From: an uncultured bacterium
Lineage (GTDB): Bacteria; Bacillota; Clostridia; Lachnospirales; Lachnospiraceae
Length of the DNA: 7,134 bases
Direction: 5' to 3'
NCBI GenBank assembly: GCA_946543095.1
Contig: CAMNLO010000083.1
Span: forward strand, 1-7,134
Shown here: in pieces, positions 1 through 5,229 of the stretch
How positions within the stretch are numbered: position 1 is the first letter of the stretch
How the letters are laid out: every line of letters starts with the position of its first letter
Translations under genes and position numbers: made by a program
The notes under the pieces: generated by a model
Told to the model about the DNA's origin: nothing
The model's input: the letters and a program-made list of their open reading frames with translations, nothing else
Database searches by the model: none

Positions 1-43
1 AAATTCCCTCACCGACGGTCAGAGTCCGGATGAAAGAAGATGG
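1..43 (+). promoter_or_regulatory. FMN riboswitch (RFN element), 3' part only
   Basis: The first bases match the 3' half of the conserved RFN aptamer: AAATTCC, then CCGACGGT (12-19), then AGTCCGGATGAAAGAAGAT (23-41), which is the closing segment of the FMN-binding fold. The 5' half lies before the window, so the aptamer cannot be checked in full. An intrinsic terminator follows 21 bases later and a riboflavin transporter gene lies downstream, which is the standard arrangement for transcription attenuation: FMN binding favours the terminator and lowers ribU and riboflavin kinase expression. Motif and context agree, so the call is strong despite truncation. Confidence 0.92.
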
Positions 44-63
44 CGTTTTTCGCGTACAGTCTT

Positions 64-96
64 ACCCCGTGGTGTTCCACGGGGTTTTTCTTTTTT
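64..96 (+). terminator. Riboswitch-controlled intrinsic terminator
   Basis: CCCCGTGG (65-72) and CCACGGGG (77-84) form a perfect 8-bp stem closed by TGTT, extendable by an A64-T85 pair. It is followed by TTTTTCTTTTTT (85-96). It sits directly downstream of the FMN aptamer and upstream of ribU, so it is read as the expression-platform terminator of the riboswitch rather than the end of an upstream gene. The competing antiterminator probably involves sequence before or within the truncated aptamer and cannot be identified here. Confidence 0.9.
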
Positions 97-309
97 ATCG
101 CACAGCCCGCGCAATACGCTGTTCTTTCAGACAAGAATTTGTGCCGTTTCGGCGGCCGGGTTGCAAGGTCAAAGCCGTTAAATGGATCGTAGATCCTATG
201 TGCAGGCACCAACGACTTTGGACCTTTTGACCGCAGCATCATGTTATGAGAGGATCCGCGTAGGCGAATTCTCCTCAGTCTGCCGCAAAGCGGCAAAGGA
301 GGAAACAAA
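97..309 (+). promoter_or_regulatory. Long structured 5' leader of ribU
   Basis: These 213 bases lie between the attenuator and the ribU start and hold no credible gene. They hold several potential hairpins: GCCG/CGGC at 143-153; a long imperfect helix 165-179 with 211-226 (14 pairs, one bulge at G220, one C175/A215 mismatch) enclosing GGATC-GTA-GATCC at 184-196 and a weak GTG/CAC stem at 200-209; and two mutually exclusive stems around the ribosome binding site (250-276 or 271-301). Short open frames here, such as a 10-codon one at 198-230, lack ribosome binding sites. Pairings were read by eye, without energy calculation. Confidence 0.6.
271..302 (+). promoter_or_regulatory. RBS of ribU inside a sequestering hairpin
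   Basis: The ribU Shine-Dalgarno AAAGGAGG (295-302) is 7 nt before the ATG at 310. TGCCGC (281-286) pairs perfectly with GCGGCA (290-295) across an AAA loop, and CTCCT (271-275) pairs with AGGAG (297-301), so the hairpin occludes the ribosome binding site. An upstream GAGGA (250-254) can pair with TCCTC (272-276) instead and would free it. Whether the two folds interchange in response to a signal is inference. Confidence 0.6.
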
Positions 310-930
310 ATGATCAACACAGCTGCACAGACAACCAACCGGAAGGATGCTTCCATTTCAACCAGGGTCGTGGCAGGGGCCGGAATGCTTGCCGCTGCCG
401 CCTGCGTACTGCAGTACCTGGAGTTCCCGATCCCGTTAATGCCCCCCTTCATCAAATTCGACTTTTCCGATCTGCCGGCTCTGGTGGGGGCCTTTGCCTA
501 CGGCCCGGTGGCGGGGATTTTGATCGAGCTGGTGAAAAACCTGATCCACTGCGCCGCCTCCCAGAGCTTTACGGTGGGAGAGCTCTCCAATTTCATCCTC
601 GGAGCTGCCTTCACATTCACCGCCGGCCTTGTCTATAAGCAGGAAAAGAACAAAAAGACCGCGCTGATCGGCGGAGTCCTGGGGGCCGTGATCATGGGCC
701 TGGTCTCTTTGCCCTCCAATTATTTCGTGGTCTATCCCTTCTATTACAATTTCATGCCGGAGGAGGTGGTCCTTGCCGCGTATCAGAAGATCCTGCCCTC
801 CATTACCTCCATCCTGCAAAGCCTCTTGGTCTTTAATCTTCCCTTTACGATCATCAAGGGCCTGATCTGTGTGCTGGTCACCATGGCGATCTACAAGCCC
901 CTCTCCAGGATCTTAAAGGGAAACAATTAA
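310..930 (+). CDS. ribU: Riboflavin ECF transporter substrate-binding S component RibU
   Basis: The 206-aa protein is the membrane-embedded riboflavin-binding subunit of an energy-coupling-factor transporter. It would work with a shared EcfT scaffold and EcfA/EcfA' ATPases encoded elsewhere. It is mostly hydrophobic with about six predicted membrane helices. An alanine-rich first helix (about residues 20-37) is of the type that contacts EcfT. The RibU signature follows: EFPIP (38-42), then K49 and DFSDLPALVGAFAYGPVAG (51-69), then ELVKNLIH (73-80). Length fits the family (about 190-210 aa). The ATG has AAAGGAGG 7 nt upstream. The FMN riboswitch upstream and the riboflavin kinase overlapping its stop codon by one base support riboflavin, rather than another vitamin, as substrate. 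No riboflavin biosynthesis gene is in the window, so this is an uptake unit. Confidence 0.93.
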   Translation: MINTAAQTTNRKDASISTRVVAGAGMLAAAACVLQYLEFPIPLMPPFIKFDFSDLPALVGAFAYGPVAGILIELVKNLIHCAASQSFTVGELSNFILGAAFTFTAGLVYKQEKNKKTALIGGVLGAVIMGLVSLPSNYFVVYPFYYNFMPEEVVLAAYQKILPSITSILQSLLVFNLPFTIIKGLICVLVTMAIYKPLSRILKGNN

Positions 931-1307
931 TGGATCGGCTTCCCGCGGTACTGTCCGGGAGGGTCCTCCACGGCAAAGGTCTGGGGCAGAAATTTGAGAT
1001 CCCCACAGCGAATATCGAGCCCGTCGAGAATATCGACGGGCTTGTCTACGGTGTGTATGCCTCCGATGTCCGGATCGGGGAAAGGGTCTTTTCCGGGGTC
1101 ACCAACCTGGGCATCCGCCCCACTGTGGAGGACGGAGAAAAGGTCAATGCCGAGACCTTTATTCTGGATTACGACGGGGATCTGTATGGGAAGGAGATCA
1201 CCGTAACCCTTTTTAAGTTCATGCGCAAAGAGCGGAAATTCGATTCCGTGGAAGCCCTGATGGAGCAGATCCGCAGGGATATCCGGTCAAGGCGCAGCAT
1301 CCCGTAA
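930..1307 (+). CDS. Stand-alone riboflavin kinase (RFK domain only)
   Basis: This 125-aa protein would phosphorylate riboflavin to FMN using ATP in the cytoplasm. It corresponds to the C-terminal kinase domain of bifunctional RibF; the N-terminal FAD synthetase (nucleotidyltransferase) domain, about 180 residues in the usual 300-aa enzyme, is absent. Visible motifs: GRVLHGKGLG (10-19), PTAN (25-28) for Mg-ATP binding, GVTNLGIRPT (56-65), and ETFILDYDGDLYG (75-87) containing the presumed catalytic Glu75. The start ATG shares its A with the ribU stop TAA, with AAAGGG at 915-920, so translation is probably coupled. The RFK domain is complete and no FAD synthetase frame is seen upstream, since that space is ribU; the protein therefore looks naturally monofunctional rather than truncated. 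FAD synthesis must be encoded elsewhere. It shares FMN-riboswitch control with ribU. Confidence 0.9.
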   Translation: MDRLPAVLSGRVLHGKGLGQKFEIPTANIEPVENIDGLVYGVYASDVRIGERVFSGVTNLGIRPTVEDGEKVNAETFILDYDGDLYGKEITVTLFKFMRKERKFDSVEALMEQIRRDIRSRRSIP

Positions 1308-1364
1308 AGGGGCGGACACGGGAAAAACTTACCTCCGGAAGCTCCATTCAAACGCAGAAACCCC

Positions 1365-1394
1365 TTGACATAATTCTTCTTTTTAGAGTACTAT
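1365..1394 (+). promoter_or_regulatory. Putative sigma-A promoter of rny
   Basis: A perfect -35 TTGACA (1365-1370) is followed by TACTAT at 1389-1394 with an 18-nt spacer. The overlapping TATAAA (1392-1397) resembles a -10 better but gives a 21-nt spacer. It lies about 50 nt before the rny start in a 138-nt intergenic region. The -35 is unambiguous; the exact -10 is not. Confidence 0.7.
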
Positions 1395-1408
1395 AAACAA
1401 GTTATAGT
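1390..1408. repeat. Inverted repeat ACTATAA-N5-TTATAGT over the rny -10
   Basis: ACTATAA (1390-1396) and TTATAGT (1402-1408) form a perfect 7-bp inverted repeat with a 5-nt centre, overlapping the -10 and the likely transcription start of rny. A third, degenerate half site CTATGA lies at 1414-1419. The position fits a repressor operator, but short AT-rich repeats around a -10 can arise by chance. Confidence 0.45.
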
Positions 1409-1428
1409 CTGTGCTATGACAATTTCAT

Positions 1429-1442
1429 AAGGAGGTGCTCCT
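1429..1442 (+). promoter_or_regulatory. RBS of rny within a small hairpin
   Basis: AAGGAGGTG (1429-1437) is a nearly full anti-16S match, 8 nt before the ATG at 1446, and fixes that start. AGGAG (1430-1434) and CTCCT (1438-1442) are perfectly complementary around a GTG loop, so a 5-bp hairpin could mask the site. The complementarity is seen; a regulatory role is inference. Confidence 0.6.
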
Positions 1443-1445
1443 GTA

Positions 1446-2996
1446 ATGCTTTATGTTATCGTAGCGGTCGTCACTCTTGTGATCGCCGTCCCGGTGACCT
1501 TTGCCTGCACCCGCTCATATCTGAAAAGTGTGGCGGACAGGAAGAAGGAAAACGCGGACAGGCAGGCGAGAGAGATCATCGACGAGGCCTTAAAGACTGC
1601 GGAGACCAAGAAGCGCGAAGCCCTGTTAGAGGCCAAGGAAGAAAACAACAAGGCCAGATCAGAGCTGGAGAAGGAAATCAAGGAAAGACGCGCGGAAGCT
1701 CAGAAGAACGAGCGAAGGGTCCAGCAGAAAGAGGATAACGTCGATAAGAAGGCCGACCAGCTCGAGAAGAAGGAAGCCAACCTGACTGCGAAGGAAGCAG
1801 AGCTTCGGAAAACGCAGGAAGAAGTGGCGAAGCTGAACGAGCAAAGGCTGAAGGAACTCGAACGAATCTCCGGGTTAACCTCCGAACAGGCAAAAGAGTA
1901 CTTATTGAAAATTGTTGAAGACGATGTCAAGCACGAAACGGCGATCCTGATCAAGGAATTAGAGACCAGGGCGAAGGAAGAAGCGGACAAAAAGGCCAAG
2001 GAATATGTGGTCAATGCCATCCAGAGATGTGCTGCGGACCATGTATCCGAGTCCACCATTTCCGTGGTGCAGCTGCCCAGCGATGAAATGAAGGGCAGGA
2101 TTATCGGACGTGAGGGTAGAAATATCCGAACGTTGGAAACAATGACCGGTGTGGATCTGATCATCGATGACACGCCGGAGGCAGTGATTCTTTCCGGGTT
2201 CGATCCCATCCGCAGGGAAGTGGCAAGGATCGCACTGGAAAAGCTCATCGTGGACGGCCGTATCCATCCCGCCAGAATCGAAGAGATGGTTGAAAAGGCC
2301 AGAAAGGAAGTGGATTCCATCATCAAGGAGGAAGGCGAGAACGCCGTTCTTGAGGTTGGAGTGCACGGGATCCATCCTGAACTGGTCAAGCTCCTTGGAA
2401 AAATGAAATACCGCACAAGCTACGGGCAGAACTGCCTGAAGCACTCCATCGAGGTGGCGCACCTGACGGGCCTTCTGGCTGCAGAGCTGGGGCTGGATGT
2501 CAGGCTTGCGAAACGCGCAGGACTCCTGCATGATATCGGCAAGTCCGTGGATCATGACCAGGGCGCAGAAGGCTCCCACATTCAGCTGGGAAGCGAGCTC
2601 TGCAAGCGGTATAAGGAAAACGCTGTAGTCATCAATGCGGTGGAATCCCACCACGGAGATGTGGAGCCCACGTCCCTGATCGCCTGCCTTGTGCAGGCCG
2701 CGGACACGATCTCCGCAGCAAGACCGGGCGCGAGAAGGGAGACCTTAGAGACCTACACAACCAGATTAAAGCAGCTGGAAGAGATCGCAAACAATTTCAA
2801 TGGTGTCGAAAAGTCCTTTGCCATTCAAGCGGGGAGAGAGATTCGTGTAATGGTAGTACCGGAACAGATCTCGGATGCAGACATGGTCATCCTGGCCAGG
2901 AATATTTCCAAGCAGATCGAAGCGGAAATGGAATATCCTGGGCAGATCAAGGTGAATCTGATCCGGGAGAGCAGAGTGATCGATTACGCAAAATGA
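1446..2996 (+). CDS. rny: Ribonuclease Y, membrane-anchored endoribonuclease
   Basis: The 516-aa protein is RNase Y, the 5'-end-sensitive endonuclease that starts mRNA decay and matures several RNAs in Bacillota. Domains in order: an N-terminal membrane anchor (about 2-22); a long Lys/Glu/Arg-rich coiled coil (about 28-150) for dimerisation; a KH RNA-binding domain with [10 protein letters not shown] (217-226); and an HD-type metal-dependent phosphohydrolase domain. The last contains His333, the GLLHDIGK motif with His362-Asp363, SHHGD (401-405) and AADT with Asp420, the expected metal-ligand set. Length matches the family (about 520 aa). It has its own promoter and a strong terminator, so it appears monocistronic, although no terminator separates it from the flavin genes upstream. 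The composition bias of the coiled coil creates long antisense frames that are not genes. Confidence 0.97.
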   Translation: MLYVIVAVVTLVIAVPVTFACTRSYLKSVADRKKENADRQAREIIDEALKTAETKKREALLEAKEENNKARSELEKEIKERRAEAQKNERRVQQKEDNVDKKADQLEKKEANLTAKEAELRKTQEEVAKLNEQRLKELERISGLTSEQAKEYLLKIVEDDVKHETAILIKELETRAKEEADKKAKEYVVNAIQRCAADHVSESTISVVQLPSDEMKGRIIGREGRNIRTLETMTGVDLIIDDTPEAVILSGFDPIRREVARIALEKLIVDGRIHPARIEEMVEKARKEVDSIIKEEGENAVLEVGVHGIHPELVKLLGKMKYRTSYGQNCLKHSIEVAHLTGLLAAELGLDVRLAKRAGLLHDIGKSVDHDQGAEGSHIQLGSELCKRYKENAVVINAVESHHGDVEPTSLIACLVQAADTISAARPGARRETLETYTTRLKQLEEIANNFNGVEKSFAIQAGREIRVMVVPEQISDADMVILARNISKQIEAEMEYPGQIKVNLIRESRVIDYAK

Positions 2997-3000
2997 GTGG

Positions 3001-3032
3001 AAGGCGGTGTCCGAAAGGGCACCGCTTTTTAT
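3001..3032 (+). terminator. Intrinsic terminator of rny
   Basis: GCGGTGTCC (3004-3012) and GGGCACCGC (3017-3025) form a 9-bp stem, with one T-G wobble, closed by a GAAA tetraloop. TTTTTATT follows (3026-3033), and A/G bases at 3001-3003 can extend the stem into the T tract. It starts 5 bases after the rny stop. Confidence 0.92.
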
Positions 3033-3048
3033 TGCGGGGCCCATGCAA

Positions 3049-3068
3049 GGATCGCGGCGGATCGCGGC
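3049..3068 (+). repeat. Tandem 10-bp duplication GGATCGCGGC x2
   Basis: GGATCGCGGC occurs at 3049-3058 and again, exactly adjacent, at 3059-3068, between the rny terminator and the next promoter. It looks like a small replication-slippage duplication. No function is evident. Confidence 0.6.
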
Positions 3069-3076
3069 AGTGAAAC

Positions 3077-3105
3077 TTGATAATCTTTTCGGAGTGGTGT
3101 AGAAT
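3077..3105 (+). promoter_or_regulatory. Putative sigma-A promoter of the aminotransferase gene
   Basis: TTGATA (3077-3082, 5/6 of the -35 consensus), an exact 17-nt spacer, then TAGAAT (3100-3105, 5/6 of the -10). Transcription would begin near 3112, giving a leader of about 45 nt. It is the only good promoter between the rny terminator and this gene. Confidence 0.8.
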
Positions 3106-3114
3106 GGTCAGGAT

Positions 3115-3126
3115 TTTGTATACAAA
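3115..3126. promoter_or_regulatory. Palindrome TTTGTATACAAA, probable operator
   Basis: A perfect 12-bp palindrome begins 10 bases after the -10, covering the first transcribed bases. Its TTGTATACAA core matches the general TnGTnnACnA operator form of the GntR/FadR regulator family and closely resembles the core of the B. subtilis GntR operator as I recall it. No regulator gene lies in the window, so the binding protein is unknown; repression is inferred from position. Confidence 0.6.
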
Positions 3127-3156
3127 GGTACAATCACATACGCTATGGAGGAGAAT

Positions 3157-4446
3157 ATGAAACCCTATCAGGAGATGAGCAAGAGCGAGCTGGAAGCTGC
3201 ATTTGAACAGCTGGAAAACGAATTCGAGGAGTTCTGCGCCAGAGGACTGAAGCTGGATATGTCCAGAGGGAAGCCCTCTTCCGAGCAGATGGATATCTGC
3301 ATGGGGCTTTTGGACGCCGCCTCTTCCAGGGATCATTATATTTCCGCCAACGGGATGGACTGCCGCAATTACGGCGCCCTCACCGGCATCCCGGAAGCCA
3401 AGAAGCTTTTGGGGGATCTCATCGGGGTTCCCGAGGAGATGATGATCGTCATGGGAAACGCATCCCTGCCCATCATGTATGATATGGTGGCCCATTCCGT
3501 GCTCCACGGAGTCTGCGGCTCCACCCCCTGGATGAAGCTGGAGGGAAAGGTCAAGTTCTTATGCCCGGTGCCCGGCTACGACAGGCATTTCGCCATCACG
3601 GAATTCCACGGCATCGAGATGATCAATATCCCCATGACCCCCGACGGGCCGGATATGGATCTGGTGGAGAAATATGTCTATGAGGACGACATGGTAAAGG
3701 GGATCTGGTGTGTGCCCCAGTATTCCAATCCCCAGGGCATCACCTATTCCGATGAGACGGTGAGGCGCTTCGCTTCCTTAAAGCCGGCCGCCGAGGATTT
3801 CAGGATCTACTGGGACAATGCCTATGCGGTCCACCATCTCTATGATAAAAAGAACAGGGATTCGCTTCTGAACATCTATGAGGAATGCGAGAAGCAGGGG
3901 AATCCGGATCTGTTCTTCGAGTTCTGCTCCACCTCCAAGATCAGCTTCGCAGGCGCCGGCATCGCAGGTGTTGCCAGCTCCAGGAAGAACAGAGAGTGGA
4001 TCCAGTCCTATATGACCATACAGATCATCAGCTACGATAAGCTGAATCAGCTGCGCCACGCCTATTATTTCAAAAACAGCTACGGCATCCGCCTGCACAT
4101 GAAAAAGCACGCGGAAATCATCCGCCCCAAGTTCCAGAAGGTGCTGGAGATCCTGGACAGGGAGCTGACGGGCCTTGGCATCGGAGAGTGGACCAATCCC
4201 AAAGGTGGCTATTTCATTTCCTTTGAAGCCCTGGAGGGCTGCGCCAGGAAGATCGTGGGCCGCTGCAAGGAAGCAGGGGTGACTTTGACCGGCGCCGGAG
4301 CCACCTTCCCCTATAAGAAGGATCCCAAAGATTCCAATATCCGTATCGCCCCCACCTATCCGGAGCTGGATGAACTGCAGGAAGCAGCGGAGCTCTTCTG
4401 CCTGGTGGTGAAGCTGGTGAGTGTGGAGAAGCTGCTGGGGAAATAG
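3157..4446 (+). CDS. PLP-dependent aminotransferase, aspartate aminotransferase Ic type
   Basis: This 429-aa cytosolic enzyme is a fold-type I PLP aminotransferase closest to the aspartate aminotransferase Ic subgroup (Corynebacterium AspT-like, Asp_aminotransf/MocR-type Pfam family). That subgroup moves amino groups between aspartate or related amino acids and 2-oxoglutarate. The N-terminal LDMSRGKPS is typical of the subgroup. Active-site residues, counted from Met at 3157: Asn191 in YSNPQG, Asp220 and Tyr223 in DNAYAVHHL, the PLP lysine Lys261 in STSKISFAGAG, and Arg396 in IRIAP, which would bind the substrate carboxylate. All key residues are present. An in-frame ATG at 3145 would add four residues, but it lies inside or before the ribosome binding site; GGAGGAG at 3147-3153 is correctly spaced only for 3157. 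It is apparently monocistronic with its own promoter. Substrate preference is not certain from sequence. Confidence 0.9.
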   Translation: MKPYQEMSKSELEAAFEQLENEFEEFCARGLKLDMSRGKPSSEQMDICMGLLDAASSRDHYISANGMDCRNYGALTGIPEAKKLLGDLIGVPEEMMIVMGNASLPIMYDMVAHSVLHGVCGSTPWMKLEGKVKFLCPVPGYDRHFAITEFHGIEMINIPMTPDGPDMDLVEKYVYEDDMVKGIWCVPQYSNPQGITYSDETVRRFASLKPAAEDFRIYWDNAYAVHHLYDKKNRDSLLNIYEECEKQGNPDLFFEFCSTSKISFAGAGIAGVASSRKNREWIQSYMTIQIISYDKLNQLRHAYYFKNSYGIRLHMKKHAEIIRPKFQKVLEILDRELTGLGIGEWTNPKGGYFISFEALEGCARKIVGRCKEAGVTLTGAGATFPYKKDPKDSNIRIAPTYPELDELQEAAELFCLVVKLVSVEKLLGK

Positions 4447-4471
4447 GGGGAAAGGATCCGTATCTCATAAG

Positions 4472-4500
4472 TTGAAGAAAACAATTGCATCGGGTATAAT
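4472..4500 (+). promoter_or_regulatory. Strong promoter of the Nudix/acyltransferase operon
   Basis: TTGAAG (4472-4477), an exact 17-nt spacer and a perfect TATAAT (4495-4500). Transcription would start near 4507, about 47 nt before the first gene of the cluster. A TTGACA at 4523-4528 also occurs but has no matching -10 downstream before the coding start. Confidence 0.8.
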
Positions 4501-4521
4501 TAAGACAACATCATGCAATTG
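4482..4521. repeat. Perfect 9-bp inverted repeat bracketing the -10
   Basis: CAATTGCAT (4482-4490) and ATGCAATTG (4513-4521) are exact reverse complements separated by 22 nt that contain the TATAAT and the likely start point. One arm lies in the promoter spacer and the other at about +7 to +15. Each arm contains CAATTG, with CAATTG centres 34 bp apart, roughly three helical turns. Only the right arm would be in the transcript, so a DNA operator is more likely than an RNA hairpin for initiation at this promoter. In read-through RNA it could form a stem, but no T tract follows. Confidence 0.6.
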
Positions 4522-4553
4522 GTTGACATAATATTTCAATGATGGAGGAAAGC

Positions 4554-4688
4554 ATGGAAGCAGGCGGATTCCTGTTACTGGCAGGCGGACTTTTGATCGT
4601 CATCGTGGCAGCGGTGGTGGCGGCAGCGGTGAGCTCCGTCCTCTCTGCGGTGGCTGCGGAAGAAAGCGGCGGGTCCGAGGAAGACTGA
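4554..4688 (+). CDS. Small single-span membrane protein (44 aa), unknown function
   Basis: This frame is the first gene after the operon promoter. ATG 4554 is preceded by GGAGG (4544-4548) with 5-nt spacing; an in-frame ATG at 4542 would overlap that site and has none of its own, so 4554 is preferred. The product has a hydrophobic Gly/Ala/Val/Leu segment (about 6-35), then a short acidic tail with glutamates at 36, 37, 42 and 43 and a final aspartate. It contains no Lys, Arg or His at all. A single transmembrane helix is likely; a poorly cleaved signal-like segment is the alternative. Its stop ends one base before the TTG start of the Nudix gene, which suggests translational coupling. I do not recognise the family. 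That it is a real gene is supported by promoter, ribosome binding site and packing, not by homology. Confidence 0.6.
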   Translation: MEAGGFLLLAGGLLIVIVAAVVAAAVSSVLSAVAAEESGGSEED

Positions 4689-4689
4689 A

Positions 4690-5229
4690 TTGGCATCGGA
4701 AGAATACAGACGCATCGGGCGTCATCTCATTGCGAAGGGAAGTATCCTGGATTACTACCAGGATGATATCGAATTGCCGGACGGGTCCGTGTCCAAGTGG
4801 GATCTCATCGACCACAAGGGCGCTGCCGCCGCGCTTCCGGTGCTGCCCGACGGCAGGATCCTGATGGTCCGCCAGTACCGCAACGCACTGGACCGGTATG
4901 CGCTGGAGATCCCTGCCGGGGGCCTGAAGAATAAAAACGAAAGAAGGCGCACCGCGGCGAAACGGGAGCTGGAGGAGGAGACCGGCTACCGGGCCGGCAA
5001 AATGGAACTGCTCTTAAAGATCAACACCACGGTGGCCTTTTGCAATGAAAGGATCGATATCTATCTGGCAACGGATCTGGTCCCGGGGAAGCAGCATCTG
5101 GACCCGGACGAATTCCTCCATGTGGAGGCACATCCGTTGGACAAGCTGGTGGACATGATCTATCGCGGGAAGCTTATGGATTCCAAAACCGTTTCCGCCA
5201 TTCTGGCATACAGGAACAAGTTTGAATAG
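4690..5229 (+). CDS. Nudix hydrolase, ADP-ribose pyrophosphatase-like
   Basis: The 179-aa cytosolic protein belongs to the Nudix superfamily, which hydrolyses nucleoside diphosphates linked to another moiety. The complete Nudix box GX5EX7REUXEEXGU spans residues 78-100: Gly78, Glu84, Arg92-Glu93, and the metal-binding glutamates 95-97, then Gly99. RQYR (61-64) and the EIPAGG (73-78) leading into the box are typical of ADP-ribose/ADP-sugar pyrophosphatases of the NudF type, so ADP-ribose to AMP plus ribose 5-phosphate is the likeliest reaction; other sugar nucleotides remain possible. The start is TTG at 4690, with GAGGA (4677-4681) 8 nt upstream, inside the end of the small membrane-protein gene; there is no usable ATG near the N-terminus. 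The stop overlaps the start of the acyltransferase-like gene by 8 bp. Family call is very secure, substrate less so. Confidence 0.92.
   Translation: MASEEYRRIGRHLIAKGSILDYYQDDIELPDGSVSKWDLIDHKGAAAALPVLPDGRILMVRQYRNALDRYALEIPAGGLKNKNERRRTAAKRELEEETGYRAGKMELLLKINTTVAFCNERIDIYLATDLVPGKQHLDPDEFLHVEAHPLDKLVDMIYRGKLMDSKTVSAILAYRNKFE

Noticed and set aside
30..230. 66-codon + strand frame across the riboswitch and terminator
   Set aside because: Its ATG is part of the conserved RFN sequence GGATGAAAG, it has no ribosome binding site, and it reads through the aptamer end and terminator hairpin.
198..230. 10-codon leader-peptide-like frame (MCRHQRLWTF) in the ribU leader
   Set aside because: There is no Shine-Dalgarno before it, no run of a regulatory amino acid, and its bases are better explained by the helix 165-226.
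1700..2416. 238-aa minus strand frame opposite rny
   Set aside because: The Ser/Phe/Leu-rich product is the antisense of a Lys/Glu-rich coiled coil and KH region; it has no ribosome binding site or recognisable domain. The 231-aa frame at 1959-2654 is rejected for the same reason.
3049..3068. The tandem GGATCGCGGC pair as a regulatory iteron
   Set aside because: There are only two copies, upstream of the -35 and with no further copies nearby; slippage is a sufficient explanation.
3145..3156. Upstream ATG as start of the aminotransferase
   Set aside because: No ribosome binding site lies upstream of it, and the only good one (3147-3153) lies after it and serves ATG 3157.
2947..3507. 186-aa minus strand frame over the rny end and aminotransferase start
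   Set aside because: It crosses the rny terminator, the aminotransferase promoter and its palindrome, and shows no known motif.
4523..4528. TTGACA as a second operon promoter
   Set aside because: No -10-like hexamer occurs 16-18 nt downstream, where the ribosome binding site and start codon already lie.
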